A stretch of DNA of 64,000 nucleotides from Oscillospiraceae bacterium (GTDB lineage Bacteria > Bacillota > Clostridia > Oscillospirales > Ruminococcaceae): NCBI GenBank assembly GCA_017473015.1, contig JAFUNP010000012.1:18245-82244 (forward strand), read 5' to 3'. The notes beneath the pieces were generated by a model. That model saw only the letters and a program-made list of their open reading frames with translations. It was not told the DNA's origin and did no database searches. Made by a program: the position numbers and the translations under genes. Below, piece by piece: positions 28,206 to 37,149 of the stretch (positions are counted from its first letter, which is position 1; each line of letters begins with the position of its first letter).

Positions 28206-29130
28206 GAAAAAGATAATTGTTATATGTGGTCCCACTGCCAGTGGAAAAACAGGGCTTTCCTTGTTGATTGCTGAAAAATTCGGCGGTGAAATAATATCTG
28301 CCGACTCTATGCAGATTTATAAAAAGCTTGACATAGGCACTGCCAAGGCTACACCACAGGAACAGGCAGCAGCGCCTCATCACTTGGTGGATATTATGGA
28401 TCCTTCCCAGCCATATAATGTACAGCTCTTTACAGAAATGGCCGGAAAATCCATTGATGATATAACATCTCGAGGTAAAATTCCTGTTATTACAGGCGGC
28501 ACGGGACTGTATATAGAAAGCTTGCTAAACGGCATAAAGTTTGCACGGCAGGAAGATAACGCCCGGATAAAACAACAGCTGATGCTTGAACTGCAGCAGC
28601 ATGGCAAAGAATATATGTTTAATATTCTCCGTGAAATTGACCCGGAATATGCTGCTACAGTGCACCCGAACAATACTGTGCGCGTGTTGCGCGGCATAGA
28701 GGTTTACAGACTTACTGGTAAAAACATGACCACTCAGCTGGCTGAATCACGACCAGATGAAAAACCATATGACTACCTGATTCTCGGTCTTAATTATCGC
28801 GACAGACAGAAATTGTATGATAATATCAATCTGCGTGTTGATATTATGATGCAGCAGGGTATTCTCCGGGAAGCAGAGTATGTGTACAACAACAGGGAAA
28901 GCTTCAAAACCTGCGTCAATGCTATAGGGTATAAAGAATTTTTCCCTTATTTTGAAGGTTTATGTTCCCTGGAAGAATGTGTGGATAAGCTGAAGCAGGC
29001 TTCACGCAATTATGCCAAACGACAGCTGACCTGGTTCAACAGAATGAAAGATGTCAACTGGCTGTTTATTGATGAATGCGATTATAAATCTGCTGCTGCA
29101 GAAGCAGTAAAAGAATTTTTAAGGAAATAA
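28195..29130 (+). CDS. miaA: tRNA dimethylallyltransferase MiaA
   Basis: A 311-residue enzyme that adds the isopentenyl group to A37 of tRNAs reading UNN codons. It has P-loop GPTASGKTGLS (about 11-21), catalytic DSMQIY and GTAKAT, GGTGLYIESLL and the zinc-free C-terminal part with KQASRNYAKRQLTWF. The start is TTG inside the end of mutL; an AAGGAG site lies 12 nt upstream and no ATG occurs before the P-loop. It provides the MiaB substrate. Confidence 0.94.
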   Translation: MEDKKKIIVICGPTASGKTGLSLLIAEKFGGEIISADSMQIYKKLDIGTAKATPQEQAAAPHHLVDIMDPSQPYNVQLFTEMAGKSIDDITSRGKIPVITGGTGLYIESLLNGIKFARQEDNARIKQQLMLELQQHGKEYMFNILREIDPEYAATVHPNNTVRVLRGIEVYRLTGKNMTTQLAESRPDEKPYDYLILGLNYRDRQKLYDNINLRVDIMMQQGILREAEYVYNNRESFKTCVNAIGYKEFFPYFEGLCSLEECVDKLKQASRNYAKRQLTWFNRMKDVNWLFIDECDYKSAAAEAVKEFLRK

Positions 29131-29133
29131 TTT

Positions 29134-30384
29134 ATGTCAGACAATGTTTATCACGCCGAAAACAGAAAGAGGCGAAAAAAAATCAATTGGACGCCTGTTA
29201 TAATACGGATTCTCTTCGGATGTTACCTGTCGTTGCAGATATATTTAATGAATGCAAACAGCGTGGATACAGTCAAGGCTACAGAGGGGTATATAAACAA
29301 CAGTATTATAACACAGGGAATTATATGCAGACAGGAAATTGTGCTTACGCGTGGTGAAGGCGGAGTAATAGATTATCTTGCTGAAGACGGAGAGAGAGTT
29401 TCAAAAGGACACCATCTGGCTGATGTGTACCCTGTATACAGCGACCTGGAAAATATCCGGTTACTTCGCAACAGGCAGTCAATGCTGGAAGATATCCGGC
29501 AGGCTGAAAGCTACCTGACAAACAGTGCTGTGGATATGACCTCCACCCGCAAAGAGCTTACGGACCAGCTGTCAGGGCTGGCTGTTACATCCGTATCTGA
29601 TGATTTCGAAGCAATAAATGAAAAATTGGCTGACCTTACCCTGAATTTGAATAAAATAGGCGTTGCTACTGGTCGCACTACAAATTTTGCCCGAGCCAAA
29701 GAACAGCTGCAAAGTGAAATTAACCGGGTAAAATCAGTGATAAATCGGCCGGTTTCCAGTCTGTATTCACCATATACAGGCTATTTTCAGCAGTCGGTTG
29801 ACGGTTACGAAAACATTGCTACTGTGGACAGATTTCTCAATTCAGGTTATGAAGAAGGCTATGCCATTATAAATCAGGCAAACGAATATGCTCCTTCAGC
29901 CTCAAGTTACGGTAAAATCATCACAGACTACAAATGGAGTGTTTGTGTGTATCTGGATAAAGACCGGTGTATCAATCTGAAAGAAGGTAAGACTGTACAG
30001 ATTTCCATTGATGCCGGTTCCAATGAGTTTTCAAAAGCAACAGTGGAGCACATAATTGATAAAGGTGAAAAGAATCTGGTTGTATTCCAGTGTACAACTA
30101 TTTCAAAAGAATCTGTGGCAGCCAGAATAGTTGACTGTGAAATTCTTTTTAAACAGTACACCGGCATAAAGGTGCCGAAATCGGCAGTACGTTTTGACAG
30201 TGAACAGAATATGGGGGTATTTGTAAACTTTTCAAATATCGTAAAGTTCAAAAAAATTACGCCGCTGTATGAAGATGATAATTATATGATTGTTCCGGTG
30301 GAAAGAGATGAGAACAATCAGCTGAAATTATATGATTCCATTATTGTGAAAGGCAGGAATTTATACGATGGAAAATACTTATAG
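29134..30384 (+). CDS. HlyD-domain membrane protein of the division cluster
   Basis: A 416-residue protein with a basic N-terminus (AENRKRRKKINW), one membrane segment at about 22-40 and an extracytoplasmic part. It carries a biotinyl/lipoyl-like HlyD hairpin (ITQGIICRQEIVL ... GEGGVIDYLAEDGERVSKG) and a central coiled region (about 110-205). In Clostridia such a protein regularly precedes ylmE-sepF-ylmH-divIVA, so a role in envelope or division is likely, but no transporter partner is nearby. It overlaps ylmE by 17 nt. Confidence 0.72.
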   Translation: MSDNVYHAENRKRRKKINWTPVIIRILFGCYLSLQIYLMNANSVDTVKATEGYINNSIITQGIICRQEIVLTRGEGGVIDYLAEDGERVSKGHHLADVYPVYSDLENIRLLRNRQSMLEDIRQAESYLTNSAVDMTSTRKELTDQLSGLAVTSVSDDFEAINEKLADLTLNLNKIGVATGRTTNFARAKEQLQSEINRVKSVINRPVSSLYSPYTGYFQQSVDGYENIATVDRFLNSGYEEGYAIINQANEYAPSASSYGKIITDYKWSVCVYLDKDRCINLKEGKTVQISIDAGSNEFSKATVEHIIDKGEKNLVVFQCTTISKESVAARIVDCEILFKQYTGIKVPKSAVRFDSEQNMGVFVNFSNIVKFKKITPLYEDDNYMIVPVERDENNQLKLYDSIIVKGRNLYDGKYL

Positions 30385-31081
30385 TTACATTTATGACAAT
30401 GTAAAAAGGATAGAGGAAGAAATCCGGGAGACTTGTATAAAATATGGCCGTAATCCGTCAGAGGTAACTCTTATGGGTGTGTCCAAAACACAGCCTGTGG
30501 AAAAACTGGTGCGGGCACACAAAGCCGGCATCACACTTTTCGGTGAAAACAGGGTACAGGAACTGGTACAGAAAGCTGATTTCTTCAAAGAGTATAATGT
30601 GCCTTGTCACATTATCGGAACGCTCCAGACAAATAAAGTGAAATATCTGCCGCCACTGACAGACACCATTCAAAGTGTAAACAGCCTCAAACTTGCCAAT
30701 GAAATAGAAAAACAATACGGTAAAGCAGGCAAAAAGGCAAATATCTGTCTGGAAATCAATATTGGTGATGAGGACAGCAAAAGCGGTATTCCTTATAACC
30801 AGACCATGGAAATGATACACCAGCTGTCAGAATACAAAAATCTGACAGTCAAAGGTCTTATGTGCATTCCGCCTGTAGACGATACAGAGGAAGTACGCAG
30901 GTATTTTAGTGCAATGCGCAAATTATTTGTTGACATATCAGATAAAAAATTAGATAATATAAATATGTCCATCCTGTCCATGGGTATGTCCGGAGACTAC
31001 AAATGGGCTATTGCCGAGGGCAGCACGCTCGTGCGCGTTGGCACCGGCATTTTCGGAGCAAGAAATTATAATATTAAATAA
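30368..31081 (+). CDS. ylmE: pyridoxal phosphate homeostasis protein YlmE/YggS
   Basis: A 237-residue PLP-binding fold-III protein without known enzymatic activity, involved in B6 and amino-acid homeostasis. The PLP lysine sits in LMGVSKTQPVEK; other family motifs are FGENRVQEL, HIIGTLQTNKVKYL (usual HFIGxLQxNK), SVNSLKLA, and LSMGMSGDY near the C-terminus. The division-cluster location is standard for Gram-positive bacteria. Confidence 0.93.
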   Translation: MENTYSYIYDNVKRIEEEIRETCIKYGRNPSEVTLMGVSKTQPVEKLVRAHKAGITLFGENRVQELVQKADFFKEYNVPCHIIGTLQTNKVKYLPPLTDTIQSVNSLKLANEIEKQYGKAGKKANICLEINIGDEDSKSGIPYNQTMEMIHQLSEYKNLTVKGLMCIPPVDDTEEVRRYFSAMRKLFVDISDKKLDNINMSILSMGMSGDYKWAIAEGSTLVRVGTGIFGARNYNIK

Positions 31082-31099
31082 ATACAAAGGAGAACTACT

Positions 31100-31579
31100 A
31101 TGGGTGTTTTTGGTAAACTTAAAAATGCTTTCGGTATCGATGACGAAGATTACGAAGAAGATGAACTGATGGAAGACGAAGAAGAGGAAGTAGCAGCTCC
31201 TGTAGTTGAAAACACTTTCAAAGCTGATTTCACACAGAATACAGTTCAGATTCCTGCACCTGCACCAAAGAAAGAAAAGAATGTATCACTTTCTTCTATC
31301 CCACGGTTACAGGTTGTGCTGGTAAAACCTGAAAGATTTGAAGAAGCAAGCGATATTGCTGACAGTCTGAATGCTAAAAAGACAGTTGTGCTCAACCTTG
31401 AATCTGCAAACAAAGAAGTAGCCAGAAGACTGGTTGACTTCCTGTCTGGTGTTGCTTATGCAAACCAGGGCAATGTACAGAAAGTGGCTAACTCCACATT
31501 CCTTATTACTCCATACAATGTGGACATTTCCGGTATCGGTCTGCTGGACGATATTGAAAACCAGGGAGCTCTGTATTAA
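31100..31579 (+). CDS. sepF: cell division protein SepF
   Basis: A 159-residue membrane-associated FtsZ anchor. The N-terminal amphipathic helix MGVFGKLKNAFG is followed by an acidic linker (about 14-35) and the C-terminal SepF domain with VVLVKPERFEEA, VLNLESANKEVARRLVDFLSG and a conserved FLITPYNVDI. A good AAGGAG site precedes it. It sits between ylmE and ylmH as expected. Confidence 0.94.
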   Translation: MGVFGKLKNAFGIDDEDYEEDELMEDEEEEVAAPVVENTFKADFTQNTVQIPAPAPKKEKNVSLSSIPRLQVVLVKPERFEEASDIADSLNAKKTVVLNLESANKEVARRLVDFLSGVAYANQGNVQKVANSTFLITPYNVDISGIGLLDDIENQGALY

Positions 31580-32350
31580 TTGAGGGGTTTTATACCGCCG
31601 CAGAACGCTGACGAAACAGTATTCTGCAAAAAGGCGTACTCACAATGTGAAAAAAGCGACCGAATGGGGATAAAAACATTCTCTTCCTTTCTTGATTTAA
31701 GACAGAAAGAGCTGTTTATATCACAATTTAATAAATTTCCCTGTCTTAATATAGACTTTTACGCAGGGTTTGAAGGTGATACAGAACGCTGTGTTGCCTG
31801 CGTGTACAACGAATGGGACCAGATAGATAAAAATGACTATCCTGTGGTCATTCTTTGCTCTGATATACGAGGTGAGGACAAGCTCAACCACCGTGATTTT
31901 CTGGGAGCAATAATGAACCTGATGCTTAAAAGGGAATATATCGGAGATATACTTGTAATAGAAGACAAATGCTATATTGTCTGCCATGAAAATATGGCCT
32001 CCGTCATTAAAAGTGAACTGAAAAAAGTAAAAAGAAGCTTTGTGGATTTTGACGAATTCACAGGACAGTTGAACTACACAAGAAGTATATCCCGGCAAAA
32101 AAGTGTCACTGTTGCATCTATGCGAGCTGATGCTGTGTTAAGTGCGGTTCTGAACTGCAGCCGCAGTGAAGCTTCTGCCATGATAAAGCAGGGAATGGTG
32201 TCTGTTAACCATCTGCCGTTGAAGCACGGCGATTTTGAAATAGTCGACGGTGATATTCTTAGCGTGCGAAAACACGGAAAATATAAACTCAGCTTTGATG
32301 GAACCAAAAGCAGAAAAGACAGATTTTTTATTACATATTATAAATATTAG
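31580..32350 (+). CDS. ylmH: YlmH family RNA-binding protein (S4 domain)
   Basis: A 256-residue S4-domain protein. The N-terminal part contains FSSFLDLRQKEL, and the C-terminal S4 domain (about 180-245) contains RADAVLSAVLNCSRSEASAM and VSVNHLP. YlmH homologues bind ribosomes or stalled large subunits in translation quality control. The start is TTG immediately after the sepF stop; a later ATG (MGIKTFSSF) would remove residues expected in the family. It is coupled to sepF. Confidence 0.88.
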   Translation: MRGFIPPQNADETVFCKKAYSQCEKSDRMGIKTFSSFLDLRQKELFISQFNKFPCLNIDFYAGFEGDTERCVACVYNEWDQIDKNDYPVVILCSDIRGEDKLNHRDFLGAIMNLMLKREYIGDILVIEDKCYIVCHENMASVIKSELKKVKRSFVDFDEFTGQLNYTRSISRQKSVTVASMRADAVLSAVLNCSRSEASAMIKQGMVSVNHLPLKHGDFEIVDGDILSVRKHGKYKLSFDGTKSRKDRFFITYYKY

Positions 32351-32357
32351 GAGGCAA

Positions 32358-32963
32358 ATGATGTTTACACCTGATGAAATCCGCCAGATTACTTTCGAAA
32401 AAGTGATGCGCGGCTACAGACCTGAGGATGTGGAATCCTTTATGGAAAAAGTAGCTGATGAATTTGAAGCGCTGGAAAATGAAAAGAAAGACCTGGAAGA
32501 AAAACTTTATGTTCTGGCTGAAAAGGTAGAACAATATAAGTCCGAAGAAGAAAGCATCAAAATTACTCTTATCAACGCACAGCGTTTGGGCGAAAGCATA
32601 GTTTCTGATGCTAGAGTAAAAGCTGAAAATGTTATCAGAGAAGCTACAATCAAAAAGAATGATATTATTTCTTCCGCTTATGCGGAAATCGAAGGCACAG
32701 AAGAAACTCTCAATCGCCTTAAAAGAGAAGTAAGCGAATTTAAACGCAATGTTCTCAGCCTGTACAAATCTCACATCGAATCACTCAGCGGTCTTCCTGA
32801 AGAAAAGAAAGAGGAACAGGCTGTGCAGCCTGTGGCAGAAGAATCTGCAGAAGCTGAAGAAACAACAGACGTACAGGTTGTTGAAGAAGTGGCAGCTGAA
32901 GAAGCGGTTCAGCAGGATGCATCTGAAAAATTCAGAAACATTTCTTCACTTTTTGAAGAATAA
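32358..32963 (+). CDS. divIVA: DivIVA-family cell division/polarity protein
   Basis: A 201-residue coiled-coil protein recruited to curved membranes at septa and poles. The N-terminal domain has FTPDEIRQITFEKVMRGY and DVESFMEKVADEFE, typical of DivIVA/GpsB, followed by a long heptad-rich coiled coil to about 150 and an acidic, alanine- and glutamate-rich tail. The start is at ATGATG after AGGAGG; upstream codons in frame belong to the ylmH end. Confidence 0.92.
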   Translation: MMFTPDEIRQITFEKVMRGYRPEDVESFMEKVADEFEALENEKKDLEEKLYVLAEKVEQYKSEEESIKITLINAQRLGESIVSDARVKAENVIREATIKKNDIISSAYAEIEGTEETLNRLKREVSEFKRNVLSLYKSHIESLSGLPEEKKEEQAVQPVAEESAEAEETTDVQVVEEVAAEEAVQQDASEKFRNISSLFEE

Positions 32964-32971
32964 AATCAGAA

Positions 32972-33001
32972 TAAAGATTAGTACTTTTGTGCTAATCTTT
33001 A
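32972..33001 (+). terminator. weak terminator or intercistronic hairpin after divIVA
   Basis: TAAAGATTAG / CTAATCTTTA stem with a 10-nt loop and only a short T-rich tail, so partial readthrough into lspA is likely. Confidence 0.55.
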
Positions 33002-33022
33002 TTAGTATTTCAGGAGCAAAAA

Positions 33023-33493
33023 TTGATTTTCAATATTATTGTTACAGCTGTGCTGGTGTGTATAGACCAGTGGAGCAAATATTTGGCTACCCGATACCTT
33101 ATAGGTAATGGCACAGTTGTGGTTATTCCTCATCTGCTGGGCTTACGATATGTGGAAAACACCGGTGCTGCATTCAGCATGCTCAGCAACAGCACTGATT
33201 TTCTGATTGTTGTAACTGCAATCGCCCTTGCCGTTATGGCCTATATGTTCTGGGTGAAAAACTATGGTGACACATTTGAAAAAATCTGCTTTACATTGAT
33301 TATTGCAGGCGGTATCGGTAATCTGATTGACCGTGTGCTGAATGGATTTGTAGTGGATTATTTCGAATTCCTTTTTATGGATTTTGCCGTATTCAATGTG
33401 GCAGATGTATATGTATGCACAGGTATTGCCCTGTATGCAGTGTACACTGTTTACACAGAATATTATAGAAAGAAAAGAGGAAACAATGGATAA
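33023..33493 (+). CDS. lspA: lipoprotein signal peptidase LspA
   Basis: A 156-residue four-segment membrane aspartyl protease that removes signal peptides from prolipoproteins such as PstS and CapA in this window. Conserved parts are CIDQWSKY, VENTGAAFSML, AGGIGNLIDRV (first catalytic Asp) and FNVADVYV (second catalytic Asp). The start is TTG with CAGGAG upstream; no ATG precedes the first membrane helix. It overlaps rluD by 8 nt. Confidence 0.94.
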   Translation: MIFNIIVTAVLVCIDQWSKYLATRYLIGNGTVVVIPHLLGLRYVENTGAAFSMLSNSTDFLIVVTAIALAVMAYMFWVKNYGDTFEKICFTLIIAGGIGNLIDRVLNGFVVDYFEFLFMDFAVFNVADVYVCTGIALYAVYTVYTEYYRKKRGNNG

Positions 33494-34400
33494 TATCATT
33501 CTTACAGTTTCCGCTGAAGACAATGGAAAAAGACTGGATGCCTTTGTTTCATCAAATACCGAATATTCCCGTAATTCTGTGCAGATTTTCCTGGAGAATG
33601 GAGATGTAGCAGTTAACGGAAAACCTGTGGTCAAAAGTTATAAGGTAAAGCCGGGTGACACAGTTGAAATCACTGTGCATCCGCCAAAAGAAGTATCTTA
33701 CGAGGGTGAGAATATTCCGTTGGATATTTATTACGAAGATGATGACCTGCTGGTGGTGAACAAACCCAAAGGCATGGTGGTACATCCGGCCAACGGCAAC
33801 GAAAGCGGTACACTTGTAAACGCTCTGCTGTACCATTGCAAGGACAGCTTGTCAGGGATAAACGGGGAAATCCGCCCGGGCATAGTACATCGCATAGATA
33901 AAGATACCTCCGGGCTGCTGGTTGTTGCCAAAAATGATTTTGCTCATGAGCATCTGGCACGGCAGTTCAAAGAACATTCCATTACCAGAGTGTACAATGC
34001 TATTGTTTACGGGAATGTAAAAAACGATGAAGGGGAGATAGATGCCCCTATAGGCAGACATAAAACTGACCGCAAAAAATTCTGTGTAACCAATCTCAAC
34101 TCTAAAAATGCCTTTACACACTATAAAGTTCTGGAAAGACTGAAAGGTTTCACTCTTATTGAAGCACGTCTGAAAACAGGCAGGACCCATCAGATACGTG
34201 TGCATATGCAGAGCATCGGTCATCCGCTGGCGGGTGACCCTGTGTATGGCCCAAAAAATGTTATCAGTGAACTGGACGGTCAGGCGCTGCACGCAGGTGT
34301 AATCGGTTTTATGCATCCGGTCAAAAATGAATATATGGAATTTTCCGCACCATGGTGCGAACAATTTACCAAATTTTATAATAAAACTAAACTTAAGTGA
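33486..34400 (+). CDS. rluD: RluD-like pseudouridine synthase
   Basis: A 304-residue RluA-class enzyme modifying large-subunit rRNA. It has an S4 domain at about 12-70 (GKRLDAFVSSNTEYSRNSVQ), the catalytic motif VHRIDKDTSGLLVVAKN with the nucleophilic Asp, then LKTGRTHQIRVHM and GDPVYG. The ATG at 33486 follows AAAGAGG inside the end of lspA. lspA-rluD is the normal neighbour pair in Firmicutes. The canonical HRIDKDTSG contrasts with the variant in the 15074-16003 paralogue. Confidence 0.93.
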   Translation: MDNIILTVSAEDNGKRLDAFVSSNTEYSRNSVQIFLENGDVAVNGKPVVKSYKVKPGDTVEITVHPPKEVSYEGENIPLDIYYEDDDLLVVNKPKGMVVHPANGNESGTLVNALLYHCKDSLSGINGEIRPGIVHRIDKDTSGLLVVAKNDFAHEHLARQFKEHSITRVYNAIVYGNVKNDEGEIDAPIGRHKTDRKKFCVTNLNSKNAFTHYKVLERLKGFTLIEARLKTGRTHQIRVHMQSIGHPLAGDPVYGPKNVISELDGQALHAGVIGFMHPVKNEYMEFSAPWCEQFTKFYNKTKLK

Positions 34401-34403
34401 TTT

Positions 34404-35222
34404 ATGGCTAAGAAAATAAATGATTTACTTGTAATCAGTGACCTGGATAATACCTTGCTCACTGCAAAGGAAGGTATACCTGAATACAACATTCAGATGA
34501 TAAAACAGTTTCAGCAGTTGGGCGGCAAATTTACCGTTGCCACCGGCCGCAGCGTGGAATCCGTCAGCAGATACCTGGGACAGATAAAACTCAATGCCCC
34601 GGCTATCACATATAACGGCGGCATTATATATGATTATGAAAATAATAATATTCTCTACCGTGCCGTGTTGCCCGAAAAAGCAAAAGATATTCTGAAAACT
34701 ATTATGGAAAAATTTCCTGAAGTAGGCTGTGAGATTATGTGCGATAATTTCAGGACATACCTTATAACAGAGAATGATTACACTTATTGGCATCTCTTTG
34801 ATGAAAAACTCAGTTATATTGATACAGAAGCGGACAATATTTCCAATAAATGGATAAAAGTTCTTTTTTCTGACGAAAATTCCAGATTATTGGAAATGAA
34901 AGAGTTCTGTGAAAAGAATATTCACTGTGATGAAATAGAATTTGTTATGACAAATACTATTTATTTTGAAATGATGCCAAAAAATATTACTAAAGGCAAA
35001 GCTCTCAGGACATTATGTGACTTGACTGAAATTCCGATTAGTAATACAATTGCAGTAGGGGATTATTATAACGATGTTGAAATACTGAAAAATGCAGGAC
35101 TCAGCGTATGTGTGGATAACGCCCCGGATGATATAAAGAAATTATGCCATATAACTGTCCCTTCATGTACAGACGGCGGCGTTGGACATTTATTGGCTCA
35201 AATTATAAAATCATTTACTTAA
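34404..35222 (+). CDS. Cof-type HAD phosphatase
   Basis: A 272-residue HAD-superfamily hydrolase of the Cof/IIB subfamily. It has motif I SDLDNTLL (nucleophilic Asp first), motif II TGRSVES, the cap domain in the middle, the Lys of motif III in ITKGKAL and motif IV VGDYYNDVEIL. Such enzymes dephosphorylate sugar phosphates or nucleotides with loose specificity. It has no obvious ribosome binding site of its own and lies 3 nt after rluD, so it is probably coupled. Confidence 0.88.
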   Translation: MAKKINDLLVISDLDNTLLTAKEGIPEYNIQMIKQFQQLGGKFTVATGRSVESVSRYLGQIKLNAPAITYNGGIIYDYENNNILYRAVLPEKAKDILKTIMEKFPEVGCEIMCDNFRTYLITENDYTYWHLFDEKLSYIDTEADNISNKWIKVLFSDENSRLLEMKEFCEKNIHCDEIEFVMTNTIYFEMMPKNITKGKALRTLCDLTEIPISNTIAVGDYYNDVEILKNAGLSVCVDNAPDDIKKLCHITVPSCTDGGVGHLLAQIIKSFT

Positions 35223-35232
35223 GGAGGAAAAT

Positions 35233-36078
35233 ATGGACGCAAAACTGAAACTTGCACTTGAAAAACAGGCGGTTGAAATCAGAAAAGATATCGTAACTGC
35301 AGTTCACAGTGCAAAAAGCGGACACCCAGGTGGTTCTCTGTCTCTGGCAGATACACTTACCTATCTCTATTTCTACAAAATGAATGTAGATCCAACAAAC
35401 CCACAGGACCCAGAGCGTGACAGATTTGTTCTTTCCAAGGGTCACACAGCTCCTGGTCTGTACTCAACACTGGCAGAAAAAGGCTTCTTCCCAAAAGAAG
35501 AACTGCTTTCTCTGCGTAAAACAGGTGCTTTGCTCCAGGGCCATCCTGATATGAAACATATTCCAGGTGTTGATATGACCACAGGTTCTCTCGGTCAGGG
35601 TATCTCCACAGCTGTTGGTATGGCTCTGGGCGGCAAAATCAGTGGTAAAAACTTTACTGTTTATACAGCTCTGGGCGACGGCGAAATCCAGGAAGGTCAG
35701 GTTTGGGAAGCAGCAATGTCAGCAGCTCATTACAAACTGGACAACCTGGTTGCTATCGTTGACAACAACGGCCTCCAGATTGACGGTAAAGTAAGTGATG
35801 TTATGTCAGTTTACCCAATCCCAGAAAAATTTGAAGCTTTCGGCTGGAACGTAACTACATGTGATGCACATGATTTTGATTCTATCCACGAAGCATTTGA
35901 AAAAACAAATGAAAAGAATGGCAAGCCATGGGTAATCGTACAGAAATCCGTAAAAGGTAAAGGCGTTTCCTTCATGGAAGACAAAGCTTCATGGCACGGC
36001 AGTGCACCAAATGACGAACAGTATGCACAGGCTATGGCAGAACTGGACGCAGCAGCAAAAGAATTGGAGGCTAAGTAA
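35233..36078 (+). CDS. transketolase, N-terminal (TPP-binding) subunit
   Basis: A 281-residue half of a split transketolase of the pentose phosphate pathway. TPP- and metal-binding parts are HSAKSGHPGGSLS, LSKGHTAPGLYS, GSLGQGIS and GDGEIQEGQ with NNGLQIDG. In many Clostridia and Archaea transketolase is split at this point. A strong AAGGAGG site and high expression-type codons occur here. It is separated by 2 nt from its partner. Confidence 0.95.
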   Translation: MDAKLKLALEKQAVEIRKDIVTAVHSAKSGHPGGSLSLADTLTYLYFYKMNVDPTNPQDPERDRFVLSKGHTAPGLYSTLAEKGFFPKEELLSLRKTGALLQGHPDMKHIPGVDMTTGSLGQGISTAVGMALGGKISGKNFTVYTALGDGEIQEGQVWEAAMSAAHYKLDNLVAIVDNNGLQIDGKVSDVMSVYPIPEKFEAFGWNVTTCDAHDFDSIHEAFEKTNEKNGKPWVIVQKSVKGKGVSFMEDKASWHGSAPNDEQYAQAMAELDAAAKELEAK

Positions 36079-36080
36079 TA

Positions 36081-37013
36081 ATGTCAGACGTAAAAATCGC
36101 AACAAGAGAAAGTTATGGCAACGCTTTGGCCGAACTTGGTAAAGTAAATCCTGATGTTGTAGTATTCGACGCAGACCTTGCAGGTGCTACAAAAACAGGC
36201 GTTTTCAAAAAAGCATTCCCAGAAAGACATTTTGACTGTGGTATCGCTGAATCCAACATGGTTGGTCTGGCAGCCGGTATTGCTACAACAGGTAAAATCC
36301 CATTCGTTTCTTCCTTCGCTATGTTCGTTGCAGGCAGAGCTTTCGAACAGGTAAGAAACAGTGTTGGTTACCCACATCTGAATGTTAAAATCGGTGCTAC
36401 ACATGCAGGTATCTCTGTAGGTGAAGACGGTGCTACACACCAGTGTAATGAAGATATCGCCCTGATGAGAACAATACCAGGTATGGTTGTTATCAACCCA
36501 TGTGATGATATCGAAGCAAAACAGGCTGTATTTGCAGCTGCTGAACATGTAGGTCCTGTTTACCTGCGTTTCGGCCGTCTGGCAGTTCCTGTAGTTAACG
36601 ATGAAAACTACAAATTTGAACTGGGCAAAGGTGTTACACTGAAAGAAGGTAACAAAGTTACTCTGATTGCTACAGGTCTGATGGTTGCACGCGCTCTGGA
36701 TGCAGCTAAAGAACTGGAAGAAAAAGGCATCAGCACAAGAGTTATCAACATTCACACAATCAAACCTATTGACAAAGAAATCATCCTGAAAGCTGCCAAA
36801 GAAACAGACTTTATCGTAACTTGTGAAGAACACAGCGTTATCGGCGGTCTGTACAGTGCAGTTACAGAAGTTACAGGTGCAGAACATCCATGTAAAGTTG
36901 TTCCTGTTGCAGTTATGGATACATTCGGTAAATCCGGTCCTGCAGCACAGCTGCTGGATGTATTCGGTCTGAATGCAGAAACAATCGTTAAGAAAGTTCT
37001 GGAAAACATCTGA
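36081..37013 (+). CDS. transketolase, C-terminal subunit
   Basis: A 310-residue second half of the split transketolase, holding the pyrimidine-binding and C-terminal domains. It has VFDADLAGATKTG, the conserved Glu in CGIAESNMVGLAAG, and FASFA-like SSFAMFVAGRAFEQVRNSV, plus HAGISVGEDGATHQ. It is translated right after the N-terminal subunit. A terminator follows. Confidence 0.95.
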   Translation: MSDVKIATRESYGNALAELGKVNPDVVVFDADLAGATKTGVFKKAFPERHFDCGIAESNMVGLAAGIATTGKIPFVSSFAMFVAGRAFEQVRNSVGYPHLNVKIGATHAGISVGEDGATHQCNEDIALMRTIPGMVVINPCDDIEAKQAVFAAAEHVGPVYLRFGRLAVPVVNDENYKFELGKGVTLKEGNKVTLIATGLMVARALDAAKELEEKGISTRVINIHTIKPIDKEIILKAAKETDFIVTCEEHSVIGGLYSAVTEVTGAEHPCKVVPVAVMDTFGKSGPAAQLLDVFGLNAETIVKKVLENI

Positions 37014-37029
37014 TTATAACAATAATACG

Positions 37030-37058
37030 GACAGCAGATTAAATCTGCTGTCTTTTTT
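37030..37058 (+). terminator. Rho-independent terminator after transketolase
   Basis: GACAGCAGA / TCTGCTGTC stem with a TTAAA loop followed by six T. Confidence 0.88.
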
Positions 37059-37085
37059 ATGTATACAAGTCACTGAAAAATGCAA

Positions 37086-37114
37086 TTGCAGATGATAAAA
37101 TAATGATATATAAT
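37086..37114 (+). promoter_or_regulatory. promoter of the nfnAB-like pair
   Basis: TTGCAG and TATAAT with a 17-bp spacer, 35 bp before the GTG start of the oxidoreductase gene. Confidence 0.65.
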
Positions 37115-37149
37115 TTAAATAAATCTTATGAGAACATGAGGATATAAAA

